Shown here: positions 44,228-53,181 of the stretch, piece by piece
How the letters are laid out: each line of letters begins with the position of its first letter
Numbering within the stretch: position 1 is the first letter of the stretch
Source: Umezawaea tangerina
GTDB taxonomy: Bacteria; Actinomycetota; Actinomycetes; Mycobacteriales; Pseudonocardiaceae
Assembly (NCBI RefSeq): GCF_003002815.1
Contig: NZ_PVTF01000006.1
Coordinates: forward strand, 310,001 to 374,000
Direction of reading: 5' to 3'
Length of the DNA: 64,000 nucleotides
Made by a program: the position numbers and the translations under genes
The notes under the pieces: model-generated
What the model was told of the DNA's origin: nothing
The model's input: the letters and a program-made list of their open reading frames with translations, nothing else
Databases searched by the model: none

Positions 44228-44800
44228 ATGACCACCGACACGGGCAACGAGCGCCGCTCGGGAGCCGAGACGCGCGCGGAGATCCTCCGCGTCGCACTGC
44301 GCCTGTTCACCGAGAAGGGCTTCGAGGGCACGACGACCAGGGACATCTCCAGCGCCCTCGGCATCACGAAGTCCTCGCTCTACTACCACTTCCAGAACAA
44401 GGAAGCGATCGTGGCGAGCCTCATGGCGGAGCGCATGTCCGAGCTCGACAACCTCGTGGAGTGGATCTCGGCACAGCCCCCCGCCCCGGACCTGCTGCGC
44501 CGGGCCGCGGTGCGCTGGATCGACAGCACCACGCCAGAGCGGATCCAGGCGATGCTGCTCGCGCACGCCAACCAGCCGGTGATGAAACGCCTTGCCGGCA
44601 GCGGGAACGACGTCCGCACGGGGTTCGACGCGGTCATCGCCCTGTTCGCGGGCGAGGACGCGAGCGAGGCCGACCGGCTCTACGTCCGGATGGCGTTCGA
44701 CACCGTCGGCGCGGCGCTGCTGACCGCCCGGAACACCAGGGCCACCCCGGAGGAGGTCATCGCGACCGCCCGCCGCGCGACCATCGCGTTGACCACCTGA
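44228..44800 (+). CDS. TetR-family regulator
   Basis: The 190-residue protein starts at the ATG at 44228. Its N-terminal HTH is clear: TRAEILRVALRLFTEKGFEGTTTRDISSALGITKSSLYYHFQNKEAI. The C-terminal ligand domain is helical (LLRRAAVRWI, MLLAHANQPVMKRLAGSG, FDAVIALFAGEDAS). Divergent from the TetX-like monooxygenase; the operators at 44142-44190 are its expected targets. Confidence 0.92.
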   Translation: MTTDTGNERRSGAETRAEILRVALRLFTEKGFEGTTTRDISSALGITKSSLYYHFQNKEAIVASLMAERMSELDNLVEWISAQPPAPDLLRRAAVRWIDSTTPERIQAMLLAHANQPVMKRLAGSGNDVRTGFDAVIALFAGEDASEADRLYVRMAFDTVGAALLTARNTRATPEEVIATARRATIALTT

Positions 44801-44827
44801 CCCGTCCGTCCTGAGTGGACGAAGCGG

Positions 44828-45238
44828 CTACTGGCGCGCGTCGTACCTGGCCCGTCCCTCCTCGATGTCACCGCGGTGCGCGATGGCCCAGTCGGTCAGC
44901 GCCGACAACGGGACGAGCAGCGTGCGGCCGAGGTCGGTGAGCCCGTACTCGACGGTCGGGGGCAGCGTCGGGTGGACCGTCCGGGTCACCAGGTCGTCGC
45001 GCTCCAGCGCGCGCAGGGTGCGGGTGAGCATCCGCTGGCTGATGTCCTCGATGTCCCGGTTCAGCTGGCCGAAGCGGCGCGGTCCGCGGCCGAGCAGCAC
45101 GACCACCAGCACGCTCCACTTGTCGCCGACCCGCCTGAGCACGTCGGTGACGGGGCATGCCTCGTGCTCGGAGGTCGTGACCGGCAGCGGCAGCTCCGCG
45201 GTGAGGACCGCGGGAACATCCGTGTGCCCATCGGACAT
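44828..45238 (-). CDS. HxlR-family transcriptional regulator
   Basis: From the ATG at 45238 (AGGAGG 8 nt upstream) the 136-residue protein has the HxlR winged-helix: EACPVTDVLRRVGDKWSVLVVVLLGRGPRRFGQLNRDIEDISQRMLTRTLRALERDDLVTR and a typical LGRTLLVPL helix. The conserved Cys near the N-terminus could sense redox or electrophiles. Divergent from the SDR gene at 45314, which it probably controls. Confidence 0.93.
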   Translation of the reverse strand: MSDGHTDVPAVLTAELPLPVTTSEHEACPVTDVLRRVGDKWSVLVVVLLGRGPRRFGQLNRDIEDISQRMLTRTLRALERDDLVTRTVHPTLPPTVEYGLTDLGRTLLVPLSALTDWAIAHRGDIEEGRARYDARQ

Positions 45239-45313
45239 CTCTGTGCCTCCTTCCGGAGATCGTCCCGGTTCCCGATGATGCGTTGCGGGGAAACAGTAAC
45301 CACGGGAGCGGAC

Positions 45314-46195
45314 ATGGGGAACGAACGCAAGACCGTCGTGATCTCCGGCGGCACGGACGGCATGGGGCGGGCGCTGGCGCTGGCGCGGCTCGATCGCGGC
45401 GACAAGGTGGTCTCGATCGGCAGCAGCCAGGAGAAGGGGGCGGTGCTGCTGGCCGAGGCGGCCCGGCTGGGCGCGGCCGACCGGGTCACCTTCCTGCGCG
45501 CCGACCTGAGCAGCATCGCGGAGAACGCCCGCGTCGTCGCCGAGATCGCGCGGGAGCACACCGCGGTCGACGCGCTGGTGCTGTGCGCCAACCGGGTCAA
45601 CCCGAAGCGCGTGCTGACGGAAGACGGGCTGGAGAGCACGTTCGCCCTGTACTACCTCAGCCGCTACCTCCTCGGCCACGGCCTGCGCGCCCTGTTCGAC
45701 GCCTCCGCCGCACCGGTCGTCGTCAACATCGCCGCGCCCGGCGTCACCATGGGAGCGGTGGACTTCGACGACCTCCAGACCGAACGGGGGTACGGGGCCG
45801 TCCGCGCGCAGGCCCGGTCCGGCCGGGCGAACGACCTGCTCGGCGTGGCGTTCGCCGAGCAGGCGAGCAGCAGGGCCCGGTACGTGCTGTACCACCCCGG
45901 TTTCACGGCCTCCCTCGGCGGCATCGCGCACCTCGGACAGCCGGTCAAGGGGATCATCACACTGCTGGCGAAGGTCGCGGCGAGGCCGGTGGCCGAGGCG
46001 GTCCGCCCGGTGGTCGGGATGATCGACGCCCCGCCGTCGGCGCCGTTGACCGCGGACGACCGCGGCAAGCTCGTCGACCTGGGCTTGCGGACGTTCGACC
46101 CGGAGGCCGCCCGCCGTCTGGCGCGGGTCACCCGGCGGATCGTCGTGGCACGGGTCGGCGAGAGCCCGCTGCTGCCCGTGAACGCCACGGCGTAA
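45314..46195 (+). CDS. SDR-family protein with altered active site
   Basis: The 293-residue protein begins with a Rossmann motif ISGGTDGMGRALA and continues as a short-chain dehydrogenase (VTFLRADLSS, DALVLCANRVNP, VVVNIAAPGVTMG). The usual YxxxK active site appears to be replaced: aligning YGAVRAQARSGRAND with the retinol-dehydrogenase-like pattern puts Gln and Gly at the Tyr and Lys places. It may bind NAD(P) without normal catalysis. Divergent from the HxlR gene. Confidence 0.82.
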   Translation: MGNERKTVVISGGTDGMGRALALARLDRGDKVVSIGSSQEKGAVLLAEAARLGAADRVTFLRADLSSIAENARVVAEIAREHTAVDALVLCANRVNPKRVLTEDGLESTFALYYLSRYLLGHGLRALFDASAAPVVVNIAAPGVTMGAVDFDDLQTERGYGAVRAQARSGRANDLLGVAFAEQASSRARYVLYHPGFTASLGGIAHLGQPVKGIITLLAKVAARPVAEAVRPVVGMIDAPPSAPLTADDRGKLVDLGLRTFDPEAARRLARVTRRIVVARVGESPLLPVNATA

Positions 46196-46365
46196 GGCGT
46201 TCGCACGGGGGGCGTCGCCGATGCCCGAAGGCTCGTCCTTGCGGTCGGGGCCCAGGAACGGTTTCGTGAGTGCATGGCCGAATCAGCTCGCGCTCAAGGC
46301 TCGCGGCTCGACGACGGGAAAGCGGTTGCCAGGATCGGCTGCTCCCGGTCCGGCAAGGCGATGGG

Positions 46366-48012
46366 GTGAGGCCGGCCGACGCGCTGCTGCACGTGCTGCG
46401 CGACGAGGGCGTCACCAAGGTCTTCGGCAATCCCGGCACCACCGAGCTCCCGCTGGTGGACGCGCTGGTCGACGCGGACGGGGTCGACTACGTGCTCGGC
46501 GTCCACGAGGGGTCGGTCGTCGCGATGGCCGACGGGTACGCCCGCGCGACCGGGCGCCCCGCGTTCGTCAGCCTGCACGTGGCCGCGGGGCTGGCGAACG
46601 GCCTGATCGGTCTGCTGAACGCGAGCCGGTCGCGGACCCCGCTCGTGGTGGTCGCGGGCCAGCAGGACCGAAGGCACCTCGTCCAGGACCCGATGCTCTC
46701 CGGCGACCTCGTCGGGCTGGCCCGGTCCGCGGTGAAGCAGGTGTTCGACGTGCGGCACGCGCACGACCTGCCGCTGCTGCTGCGCCGCGCGTTCGCCCTA
46801 GCCGTGCAGCCGCCCGCGGGGCCGGTGTTCCTGTCGGTCCCGATGGACCTGCTGGCCGAGGACGTCCAGGTCGAGATGCCCGCCCGCTCGGTGATCGCGG
46901 CGCAGGGCCCCGCCTCCCGGCTGGACGAGGCCGTCGCGCTGCTGAAGGGCGCGCGCGACCCGGTGATCGTGGCCGGTGACGGGGTCGGCCGCGACGGTGC
47001 CGTGGCCGAGCTGGTGCGGCTGGCCGAAGCGCTGGGGGCCGAGGTGTTCCACCAGCCGATGGCCGACGGCGTCGACTTCCCGACCACCCACCCCCTGCAC
47101 GCGGGTGGGCTGCCGCCGTCGCACGCCGGGATCAGGGAGGCGCTGTCCGGTCACGACCTGGTGTTCGTCGTCGGCTGCCACGCGTTCACCCCGCACCACT
47201 ACACGCCCGGCTCGCCGATCCCGGACGGCACGCGGGTGCTCCAGCTCGACCCGGACCCCGCGGAGCTGGGCCGGAACTTCGCGGTCGAGCTGGGTCTCAC
47301 CGGCGCCATCCGGTCCACAGTGGACGAACTGGCGCACCGGCTGCGGGGTGCGCGGACGGACGTGGCCGCGCGCGTCGACGTCGTCAGCCGGCAGGTGCGG
47401 GCGCGGTGCGACGCCGTCGACCGGGCCGCGCTGGCGGCGTACGGGCCCGCGCCGATGGCCCCGCTCGCCGCCGCGCACGCGGTCGCCGCCGGGCTCCCAC
47501 CCGACGCGGTGGTGGTCGAGGAGGCCATCACGACCGGCGTGCACCTGCGGACCGTGCTGCGCCAGTCGCGGCCGCGCTCGTACGTGCACACCGTCGGCGG
47601 CGGGCTCGGCTTCGGCATCGGTGCCGCCATCGGGACCAGGATGGGCGACCCGACCCGTCCGGTGGTCGCGGTCCTGGGCGACGGCTGCGCGATGTTCGGG
47701 CTGCAAGGGCTGTGGAGCGCCGCGCGGTACGGCGTCCCCGTCACGTTCGTCGTGATGAACAACGGCGAGTACCGCACGCTGAAGGACACCCTGGACTCCT
47801 GGGACGGCCGCGCCGCGCGGGCGGGCCAGTACCCCGGACTCGACCTCGGCTCCCTGGACTTCACCAGGGCGGCGGGGTTCTTCGACATCGACGCGGTCCG
47901 CGTGGGCGACACCGCCGACCTGGTCGACGTCATCGCGAAGTCGGCCCGGCGCACCGCCCCGCTGCTGGTCGACGTGCCCATCACCGGACATCCCCGAGGA
48001 GCAGCCGAATGA
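46366..48012 (+). CDS. mdlC: Benzoylformate decarboxylase-like ThDP enzyme
   Basis: The GTG at 46366 gives 548 residues. The three ThDP-enzyme domains are complete: PYR (FGNPGTTELPLVDAL, GVHEGSVVAMADGYARATG), a central domain and PP with LGDGCAMFGLQGLWSAARYGVPVTFVVMNN, the GDG-N(26)-NN cofactor motif. The sequence LPLVDAL and HEG pattern fit benzoylformate decarboxylase. It would convert benzoylformate to benzaldehyde and CO2, the substrate of the dehydrogenase encoded in the overlapping next gene. The pair looks like the lower half of a mandelate pathway; mandelate dehydrogenase genes are not in view. Confidence 0.87.
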   Translation: MRPADALLHVLRDEGVTKVFGNPGTTELPLVDALVDADGVDYVLGVHEGSVVAMADGYARATGRPAFVSLHVAAGLANGLIGLLNASRSRTPLVVVAGQQDRRHLVQDPMLSGDLVGLARSAVKQVFDVRHAHDLPLLLRRAFALAVQPPAGPVFLSVPMDLLAEDVQVEMPARSVIAAQGPASRLDEAVALLKGARDPVIVAGDGVGRDGAVAELVRLAEALGAEVFHQPMADGVDFPTTHPLHAGGLPPSHAGIREALSGHDLVFVVGCHAFTPHHYTPGSPIPDGTRVLQLDPDPAELGRNFAVELGLTGAIRSTVDELAHRLRGARTDVAARVDVVSRQVRARCDAVDRAALAAYGPAPMAPLAAAHAVAAGLPPDAVVVEEAITTGVHLRTVLRQSRPRSYVHTVGGGLGFGIGAAIGTRMGDPTRPVVAVLGDGCAMFGLQGLWSAARYGVPVTFVVMNNGEYRTLKDTLDSWDGRAARAGQYPGLDLGSLDFTRAAGFFDIDAVRVGDTADLVDVIAKSARRTAPLLVDVPITGHPRGAAE

Positions 48013-49466
48013 CCCGCCTGGTCACCCCCGCAGCGTCCGGGCCGAACACCCGCGACGTGGTCGAGCCCGCTACCGGCGACGTGCTCGGCCGTGTGGTCCT
48101 CTCCGACGCCGAGGGCGTGCGCGCCTCGATCGCCGAGGCCACCGCCGCCCAGCCCGCCTGGGCCGCCACCCCGCCCGCGGAGCGCGCCGCGGTGCTGCGC
48201 CGGGCGGCGCGGGTGCTGGAGGAGCACACCGACGAGGTCGTCGAGTGGCTGGTCCGCGAGTCGGGAACCCTGCGCGCCAAGGCGGCGGGCGAGATCGGGG
48301 AGGTGCTCGACGAGCTGTGGGTCGCCTCCGCCCTGCCGACCCAGCCGCACGGCGAGCTGCTGACCGACCCGGAGGGCAGGCAGAGCCTCGGACGGCGGGC
48401 GCCGCTCGGGGTCGTCGGCGTGATCAGCCCGTGGAACGTGCCGCTGCTGCTGGGGATGCGCGCGGTGGCGCCCGCGCTCGCCCTCGGCAACGCGGTGGTG
48501 CTCAAGCCCGACCCGCACACCCAGGTGTCCGGCGGGCACGTGCTGGCGGCGCTGTTCGACCGGGCAGGCTTACCCGACGGCGTGCTGCGGATCGTGGGCG
48601 GTGGCGCCGAGGTCGGCCGGGCGCTGACCGGGCACCCGGACGTGCGGATGATCGCGTTCACCGGGTCGACCGAGGTCGGCAGGCGGATCGGCGAGGAGGC
48701 CGGGCGCGACCTCAAGCGGGTGTCGCTGGAGCTGGGCGGCGCCAACGCGATCATCGTGCTCGACGACGCGGACCTGGACCTGGCCAGCTCGGCCGGTGCC
48801 GTCGGCTCGTTCCTGCACCGGGGCAGGCCGTGCCTGGCGGCCGCGCGGCACATCGTGCTGCGGGACGTCGCCGACGAGTACGCGGACCGGTTGACCCGGC
48901 ACGCGGAGAAGATGGTCGTGGGCGACCCGTGGCGCGACGACGTGGCGCTGGGCCCGCTGATCGACGCGACGCGGCTGGAGCGGGTGGACCGGATCGTCCG
49001 CGACACCGCGGCGGCCGGGGCGCGGCTGCGGACCGGTGGCACGCACGACGGCCTGTGCTACCGGCCCACCGTGCTCACCGGGGTCACCGCGGACATGCCC
49101 GCGTTCACCCAGGAGATCTTCGGCCCGGTCGCCCCGGTCATCGTGGTGGCCGACGAGGACGAGGCCGTCGAGGTCGCCAACCGCGGCGGGTACGGGCTGG
49201 TCGCGGCGGTGCAGACCGGGTCGGTGGACCGCGGCCTGGTGCTGGCCGGGAGGTTGGCCACCGGTGTCGTGCACATCAACGACCAGACGTTGCACGACAA
49301 CGCCTTCACGCCGTTCGGCCGCGGCGGGAGCAGGAACGGCGCCGGGCGGAGCTGGGACGAGTTCACCCAGTGGCGGTGGCTCACCGTGCGCACCACCACC
49401 GCCCCGCGGCCACCGCGGGAGGAGGAGTCGGCGTCGAGTCCGCAGTGGACGGTCGGGAGCCCGTGA
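48009..49466 (+). CDS. Aldehyde dehydrogenase, probably benzaldehyde dehydrogenase
   Basis: The ATG overlaps the decarboxylase stop (ATGA). The 485-residue protein has the ALDH signature LELGGANAIIVLDDADL (general base Glu), FTGSTEVGRRIG, and the catalytic Cys in RGRPCLAAARH. The conserved EIFGPVAPV and a C-terminal FGRGGSRNGAGR region are present. With the ThDP decarboxylase upstream the likely reaction is benzaldehyde to benzoate with NAD(P)+. Confidence 0.9.
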   Translation: MTRLVTPAASGPNTRDVVEPATGDVLGRVVLSDAEGVRASIAEATAAQPAWAATPPAERAAVLRRAARVLEEHTDEVVEWLVRESGTLRAKAAGEIGEVLDELWVASALPTQPHGELLTDPEGRQSLGRRAPLGVVGVISPWNVPLLLGMRAVAPALALGNAVVLKPDPHTQVSGGHVLAALFDRAGLPDGVLRIVGGGAEVGRALTGHPDVRMIAFTGSTEVGRRIGEEAGRDLKRVSLELGGANAIIVLDDADLDLASSAGAVGSFLHRGRPCLAAARHIVLRDVADEYADRLTRHAEKMVVGDPWRDDVALGPLIDATRLERVDRIVRDTAAAGARLRTGGTHDGLCYRPTVLTGVTADMPAFTQEIFGPVAPVIVVADEDEAVEVANRGGYGLVAAVQTGSVDRGLVLAGRLATGVVHINDQTLHDNAFTPFGRGGSRNGAGRSWDEFTQWRWLTVRTTTAPRPPREEESASSPQWTVGSP

Positions 49467-49520
49467 CTCCCCCGGTGCGGGAACCGGAGGAGCCACAGGC
49501 ACACCGTCCTCGACGGGAGG

Positions 49521-50369
49521 TCAGCCGACGCGTTCGATCGTGGCGCGGCGGATCAGGAACTTCCCCGGCTCGCGGACCTGTTCGAACGCGGCGTTGTTCA
49601 GCAGGGCGCAACTGCCCGACACCGAGGTGACCTTCACGGTGGTGGACTTGTTGTTGTCCAGGTTCGTCACCTTCAGCGTGGTGCCGACCGGGAACTGGTT
49701 GCTCGACGCCGCGGGCGCGCCACCCTCACCGGACAGGGTCACGGTCGACCCGGCGCAGACGACCTGACCCACCGCGCCGCCCGGAGGCTGCTCGGCGGGC
49801 GCCGTCGGCGCGGCCGTCGCGGTGGGCTCGGCCGCGGGCTGGTCAGCGGCAGGCTGGCCGGCGGCGGGCTGCTCGGCCGCGGGCTGGCCGGTGCACCCGG
49901 CGGCGGCACGGCGCTGCTGGATGAGGTCCACCACGGCCTGCCGGTTGGCGATCCGACCCTCCGACTGGGCGTCCGGGTTCGCCCGCTGCCCGGCGATGAA
50001 GTTCAGGTTGTTCTGCAGGGCCTTGTCCAGGCCACCGCAGTCCTCGCCCGACACCGCGGCCCCGGCCTGGGGTTCCTGGGCGACGACCTCGCCACCGCAC
50101 CCGGCCACCGCCCGGCGCTGCTGGATCTGGTCGACGACGGCCTGCCGGTTCGCGATCCGCGCGTCCGACTGGGCGTCGGGGCTGGCCTGCTGCCCGGCGA
50201 TGAACGTGAGGTTGTTCTGCAGAGCGGAGTCGAGGCCCGCGCAGCTCTCGGTCGCGGCCTGGCTGCCGGTCGTGCTGAACGCGAACACCGCCGCCGCGAT
50301 CCCCGTGACGGCGGCGATGGCGGTGACGCCGATCGCCGCACGCTTGCGATGCCGGGCGTTGCCTGCCAT
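49521..50369 (-). CDS. Secreted protein with two tandem repeats and a barrel-like C-terminus
   Basis: The 282-residue protein has a signal peptide (RKRAAIGVTAIAAVTGIAAAVFAFSTTGSQA). Two near-identical units follow, each Cys-Gly-Leu-Asp-x-Ala-Leu-Gln-Asn-Asn-Leu... with a QAVVDxIQQRRA helix and closing Gly-Cys. An Ala/Pro/Gln linker follows, then a C-terminal domain (NQFPVGTTLKVTNLDNNKST, KFLIRRATIERVG) that looks like a double-psi beta barrel. The Cys at each end of the repeats are probably disulfide-bonded. Function unknown; perhaps cell-wall associated. Confidence 0.75.
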   Translation of the reverse strand: MAGNARHRKRAAIGVTAIAAVTGIAAAVFAFSTTGSQAATESCAGLDSALQNNLTFIAGQQASPDAQSDARIANRQAVVDQIQQRRAVAGCGGEVVAQEPQAGAAVSGEDCGGLDKALQNNLNFIAGQRANPDAQSEGRIANRQAVVDLIQQRRAAAGCTGQPAAEQPAAGQPAADQPAAEPTATAAPTAPAEQPPGGAVGQVVCAGSTVTLSGEGGAPAASSNQFPVGTTLKVTNLDNNKSTTVKVTSVSGSCALLNNAAFEQVREPGKFLIRRATIERVG

Positions 50370-50499
50370 GCGGAGCCTCCTTGCTCGTCCCGTTCCTTGC
50401 CGATGACTACGGCCGGGTGACGGGGCGGGTTCAAAGAGGTTTGGACCACCTGATGCCGTCCGGGCAAGTTCGGCGGGAGGAGCCGCCGGATCGACCGGT

Positions 50500-51654
50500 C
50501 TAGCCCATCGGGCCCTTCTCGACGTCCAGACCCGGTTCGTCGGGAGCCGACTCCTCCGGTTCGCTCGCGTGCACGTCGGCCGGGTCGACGTGCTCGTCGG
50601 CCTCGCTGAGCAGCGAGCGGATGCCGGAGTTCAGGACGGCCAGCAGCGGCACGGAGAGCAGGGCGCCGGCGATGCCGCCGGTGAGCAGGCCGCCCGCGAT
50701 GGCCAATACGACGGCGAGCGGGTGCAGCTTCACCGCGCGACCGAGCAGGAGTGGTTGCAGCACATGGCTTTCCAGCTGCATCACGGCGATCACGATGCCC
50801 GCCACGACCAGCCCGGCGACGACGCCGTTCGCGACGAGCGCGATGAGGATCGCGATGCTGCCCGCCACCACCGCACCGATGATCGGGATGAACGCGCCGA
50901 GGAACACCAGTGCGGCCAACGGGATCGCGAGCGGGACGCCCAGCGCCGCTAGCCCGATGCCGATGCCGACCGCGTCGACCACGGCGACGGCCGCGGTGGC
51001 GCGGACGTAGCTGACCAGTGCGGCCAGCCCGCGCCTGCCCGCGACGTCGACCCTGGTCCGGACGCGGGTCGGGACGGCGCGGATGAGGAACTGCCAGATG
51101 CGGGCGCCGTCGTAGAGGAAGAAGATCAGCGTGAACAGCACCAGCAGCATCTGGGTCAGGATCTCGCCGACCGTCGCGGCGGTGGTCAACGCGCCCGAGG
51201 TGATGTCGGACTGGTTCTCCGTCAGCGTCGCGACGAACTTCGCGGACGCGTCGCGGATCTGGGTGTCGCTCAGGTGCAGCGGGCCGTTGGTGAGCCAGTC
51301 GGACGCCGTCTCCACGCTGTGCGAGAGCTGCGTCACGAGGCCGGGGACGCCGTTGACGAACGTGACGACGACGAACGTGAGGACGCCGCCGAGGATCACC
51401 AGGCCGCCGATGAGGACCAGCGCGGCGGCCAGGCCCCTCGGCACGCCGCGTCCGGCGAGGTCGTCGACGCCGGGGACCAGGAGCGCCGCCAGCAGCAGCG
51501 CGATCGCGACCGGGACGACGATGCCCGCGAGGTAGCCGGTGACGGTGCCGACCACGTAGAGCGCGGCCACCAGGACGAGGAACCGCCACGACAAGGCGGC
51601 CGCGACCCGCAGCGGGCGCGGCACTAGGTCCTGTGGTTCTCGTCTGCTGTCCAT
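50500..51654 (-). CDS. AI-2E (UPF0118) family transporter
   Basis: From the ATG at 51654 the product has 384 residues. Eight or so hydrophobic segments include the family pattern GIVVPVAIALLLAALLVPGVDDL, FFLYDGARIWQFLIR, VAVVDAVGIGIGLAALGVPLAIPLAALVFLGAFIPIIGAVVAG and MQLESHVLQPLLLGRAVKLHPLAVVLAIAGGLL. The acidic C-terminal tail is long. Members export signals or act as Na+/H+ antiporters; substrate here unknown. Its neighbour encodes a GlsB-type protein. Confidence 0.9.
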   Translation of the reverse strand: MDSRREPQDLVPRPLRVAAALSWRFLVLVAALYVVGTVTGYLAGIVVPVAIALLLAALLVPGVDDLAGRGVPRGLAAALVLIGGLVILGGVLTFVVVTFVNGVPGLVTQLSHSVETASDWLTNGPLHLSDTQIRDASAKFVATLTENQSDITSGALTTAATVGEILTQMLLVLFTLIFFLYDGARIWQFLIRAVPTRVRTRVDVAGRRGLAALVSYVRATAAVAVVDAVGIGIGLAALGVPLAIPLAALVFLGAFIPIIGAVVAGSIAILIALVANGVVAGLVVAGIVIAVMQLESHVLQPLLLGRAVKLHPLAVVLAIAGGLLTGGIAGALLSVPLLAVLNSGIRSLLSEADEHVDPADVHASEPEESAPDEPGLDVEKGPMG

Positions 51655-51747
51655 GATCTTCCGCCGCTCTGGTGGGACTCCCCCGGACATGGCGAACCCC
51701 GGCGACAGGGGGGAGGTCGCCGGGGTTCGCGTGCGCACGTCCTGAGG

Positions 51748-52014
51748 CTAGGCGTGCGCGCGCCTGCCCGTCACCAGCCGGTAGATGCCCAGCAGGATGA
51801 GCGAGCCGAGAATGGCCAGCAGCCAGGTGCTGAGGCTGAAGAAGGTGCTGATGTCGGTGCCGAACAGAGCCTTGCCGACGAAGCCTCCGATGATGGCGCC
51901 CACGATGCCGATCAGCATCGTGATGATGATGCCACCGGGGTCCTTGCCCGGCATGATCGCCTTCGCGATGGCGCCGGCGATGAGGCCGAGAACGATCCAA
52001 CCCAAGACACCCAC
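51748..52014 (-). CDS. GlsB/YeaQ/YmgE family membrane protein
   Basis: The 88-residue protein is a typical transglycosylase-associated/YmgE member: GWIVLGLIAGAIAKAIMPGKDPGG, IIITMLIGIVGAIIGGFVGKALFG and a third helix (LSTWLLAILGSLILLGIYRL). These small membrane proteins are induced by stress in many bacteria. It is upstream of the AI-2E family gene on the same strand. Confidence 0.92.
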   Translation of the reverse strand: MGVLGWIVLGLIAGAIAKAIMPGKDPGGIIITMLIGIVGAIIGGFVGKALFGTDISTFFSLSTWLLAILGSLILLGIYRLVTGRRAHA

Positions 52015-52187
52015 AGGAAACTCTCCTTCGTCCGGCGGCAGCGAGGTCTCCGCCGCCGCTCTGTTCTTGCTCGAAGATGGGATGTCCCGCCTGCCCGTTC
52101 CCCAAACCTTTGTTTGAAGAAGTTTTCCCGGGGTACCGGTATGCGCCGTCCACTGTGGATCGGGCGGGTGCCTCCGTAGACTGCGGC

Positions 52188-52580
52188 ATGATCGCTTACG
52201 AGTGGCGCGGCGCGTTCGGCAACGACGAGGTGAACGCCCTGCACGCCGAGGGGTTCGCGCACCGGGTGCTCGACGACGACTGGTGGACGCAGGTGAACGG
52301 GCACAGCCTCGGCTGGGTCTGCGCGCGCGCCGGCACCGATCTCGTCGGGTTCGTCAACGTCGCGTGGGACGGCGCGGCCCACGCTTTTCTCCTGGACACG
52401 CTGGTCACGGGCCCGGCCCGACGCCAGGGCGTCGGCACCGGGCTTGTCGGGCTCGCCGTGGAGCACGCCCGCGCCGCCGGGTGCGAGTGGCTCCACGTCG
52501 ACTTCGACGACGACCTGAGGTCGTTCTACTTCGACAGCTGCGGCTTCCGCCCGACCAACGCGGGGCTGGTCGCCTTGTGA
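52188..52580 (+). CDS. GNAT-family N-acetyltransferase
   Basis: The 130-residue protein has an N-terminal strand region (VNALHAEGFAH), an LVGFVNVAWDG core and the acetyl-CoA pyrophosphate loop VTGPARRQGVGTGLVGLAVEHARAAG (RxxGxG). A FYFDSCGFRPTN motif closes the fold. Substrate unknown. Its stop is adjacent to that of the convergent STAS gene. Confidence 0.88.
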   Translation: MIAYEWRGAFGNDEVNALHAEGFAHRVLDDDWWTQVNGHSLGWVCARAGTDLVGFVNVAWDGAAHAFLLDTLVTGPARRQGVGTGLVGLAVEHARAAGCEWLHVDFDDDLRSFYFDSCGFRPTNAGLVAL

Positions 52581-52581
52581 G

Positions 52582-52977
52582 TCAGGCGGTCCGCGCGGCC
52601 GGGATGCGGTGCGCGGGGCGGCTGACGGCGGCCAGTGCGGAGTCGACGTCCGGGTGGACGTCGACCTGCGCGATCACGCCCGTGACCCGCAGCGGACGCA
52701 GCACGCAGCGCTGGTCGGCCACGACGGCGAAGCGGACGCCCAGCCGGAGCGCCCGCTGGGCGGCGGCGAGCACGACGGCGATGCCGGTCGACCCGAAGAA
52801 CAGGACCCCGGTGAGGTCCAGCACCACTGCCGAGGGGTTGTCGTCGAACGCGCCGAACACCTGGCGCCTGACCGGTACGGCCGTGTTGCCGTCGACCTCG
52901 CCGACGAGGGCGACGACCGCGGCCGAGCCCTGGAGGTCAGGGGAAGTGCTTGTGGGCGAAGATGCTTGCATGGGCAT
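52582..52977 (-). CDS. STAS-domain anti-anti-sigma-like protein
   Basis: I place the start at the ATG at 52977 (131 residues). The STAS core is present: AAVVALVGEVDGNTAVPVRRQV, SAVVLDLTGVLFFGSTGIAVVLAAAQRA, RFAVVADQRCVLRPLRVTGV. The Ser in FFGSTG is the usual phosphorylation site of RsbV-type antagonists. Partner kinases of the RsbW type are encoded at 55057 and 58462. Confidence 0.87.
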   Translation of the reverse strand: MPMQASSPTSTSPDLQGSAAVVALVGEVDGNTAVPVRRQVFGAFDDNPSAVVLDLTGVLFFGSTGIAVVLAAAQRALRLGVRFAVVADQRCVLRPLRVTGVIAQVDVHPDVDSALAAVSRPAHRIPAARTA

Positions 52978-53181
52978 TGTGGGGTCCCTCTCCACTGCGC
53001 AGAGGAAGACCAGCCGAGCTAGCTGTTGAACCCGAACCAATCTCGCGAAGCGCTATCGGTAGTTCGCGATGTTAACAATACGGAAGTGGACGGGAACCCA
53101 CAACCGGAGTCCTTGCGCAGTTCATGATCGACTCGCCAGAATCGCGCTGGTCGGATCTCGGTACAACGGAGTGGAGAGACC

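Noticed and set aside
50003-52189. 728-codon minus-strand frame covering three genes
   Set aside because: It overlaps the AI-2E family, GlsB-type and secreted-protein genes in another frame on the same strand, is Arg-rich and without motifs.
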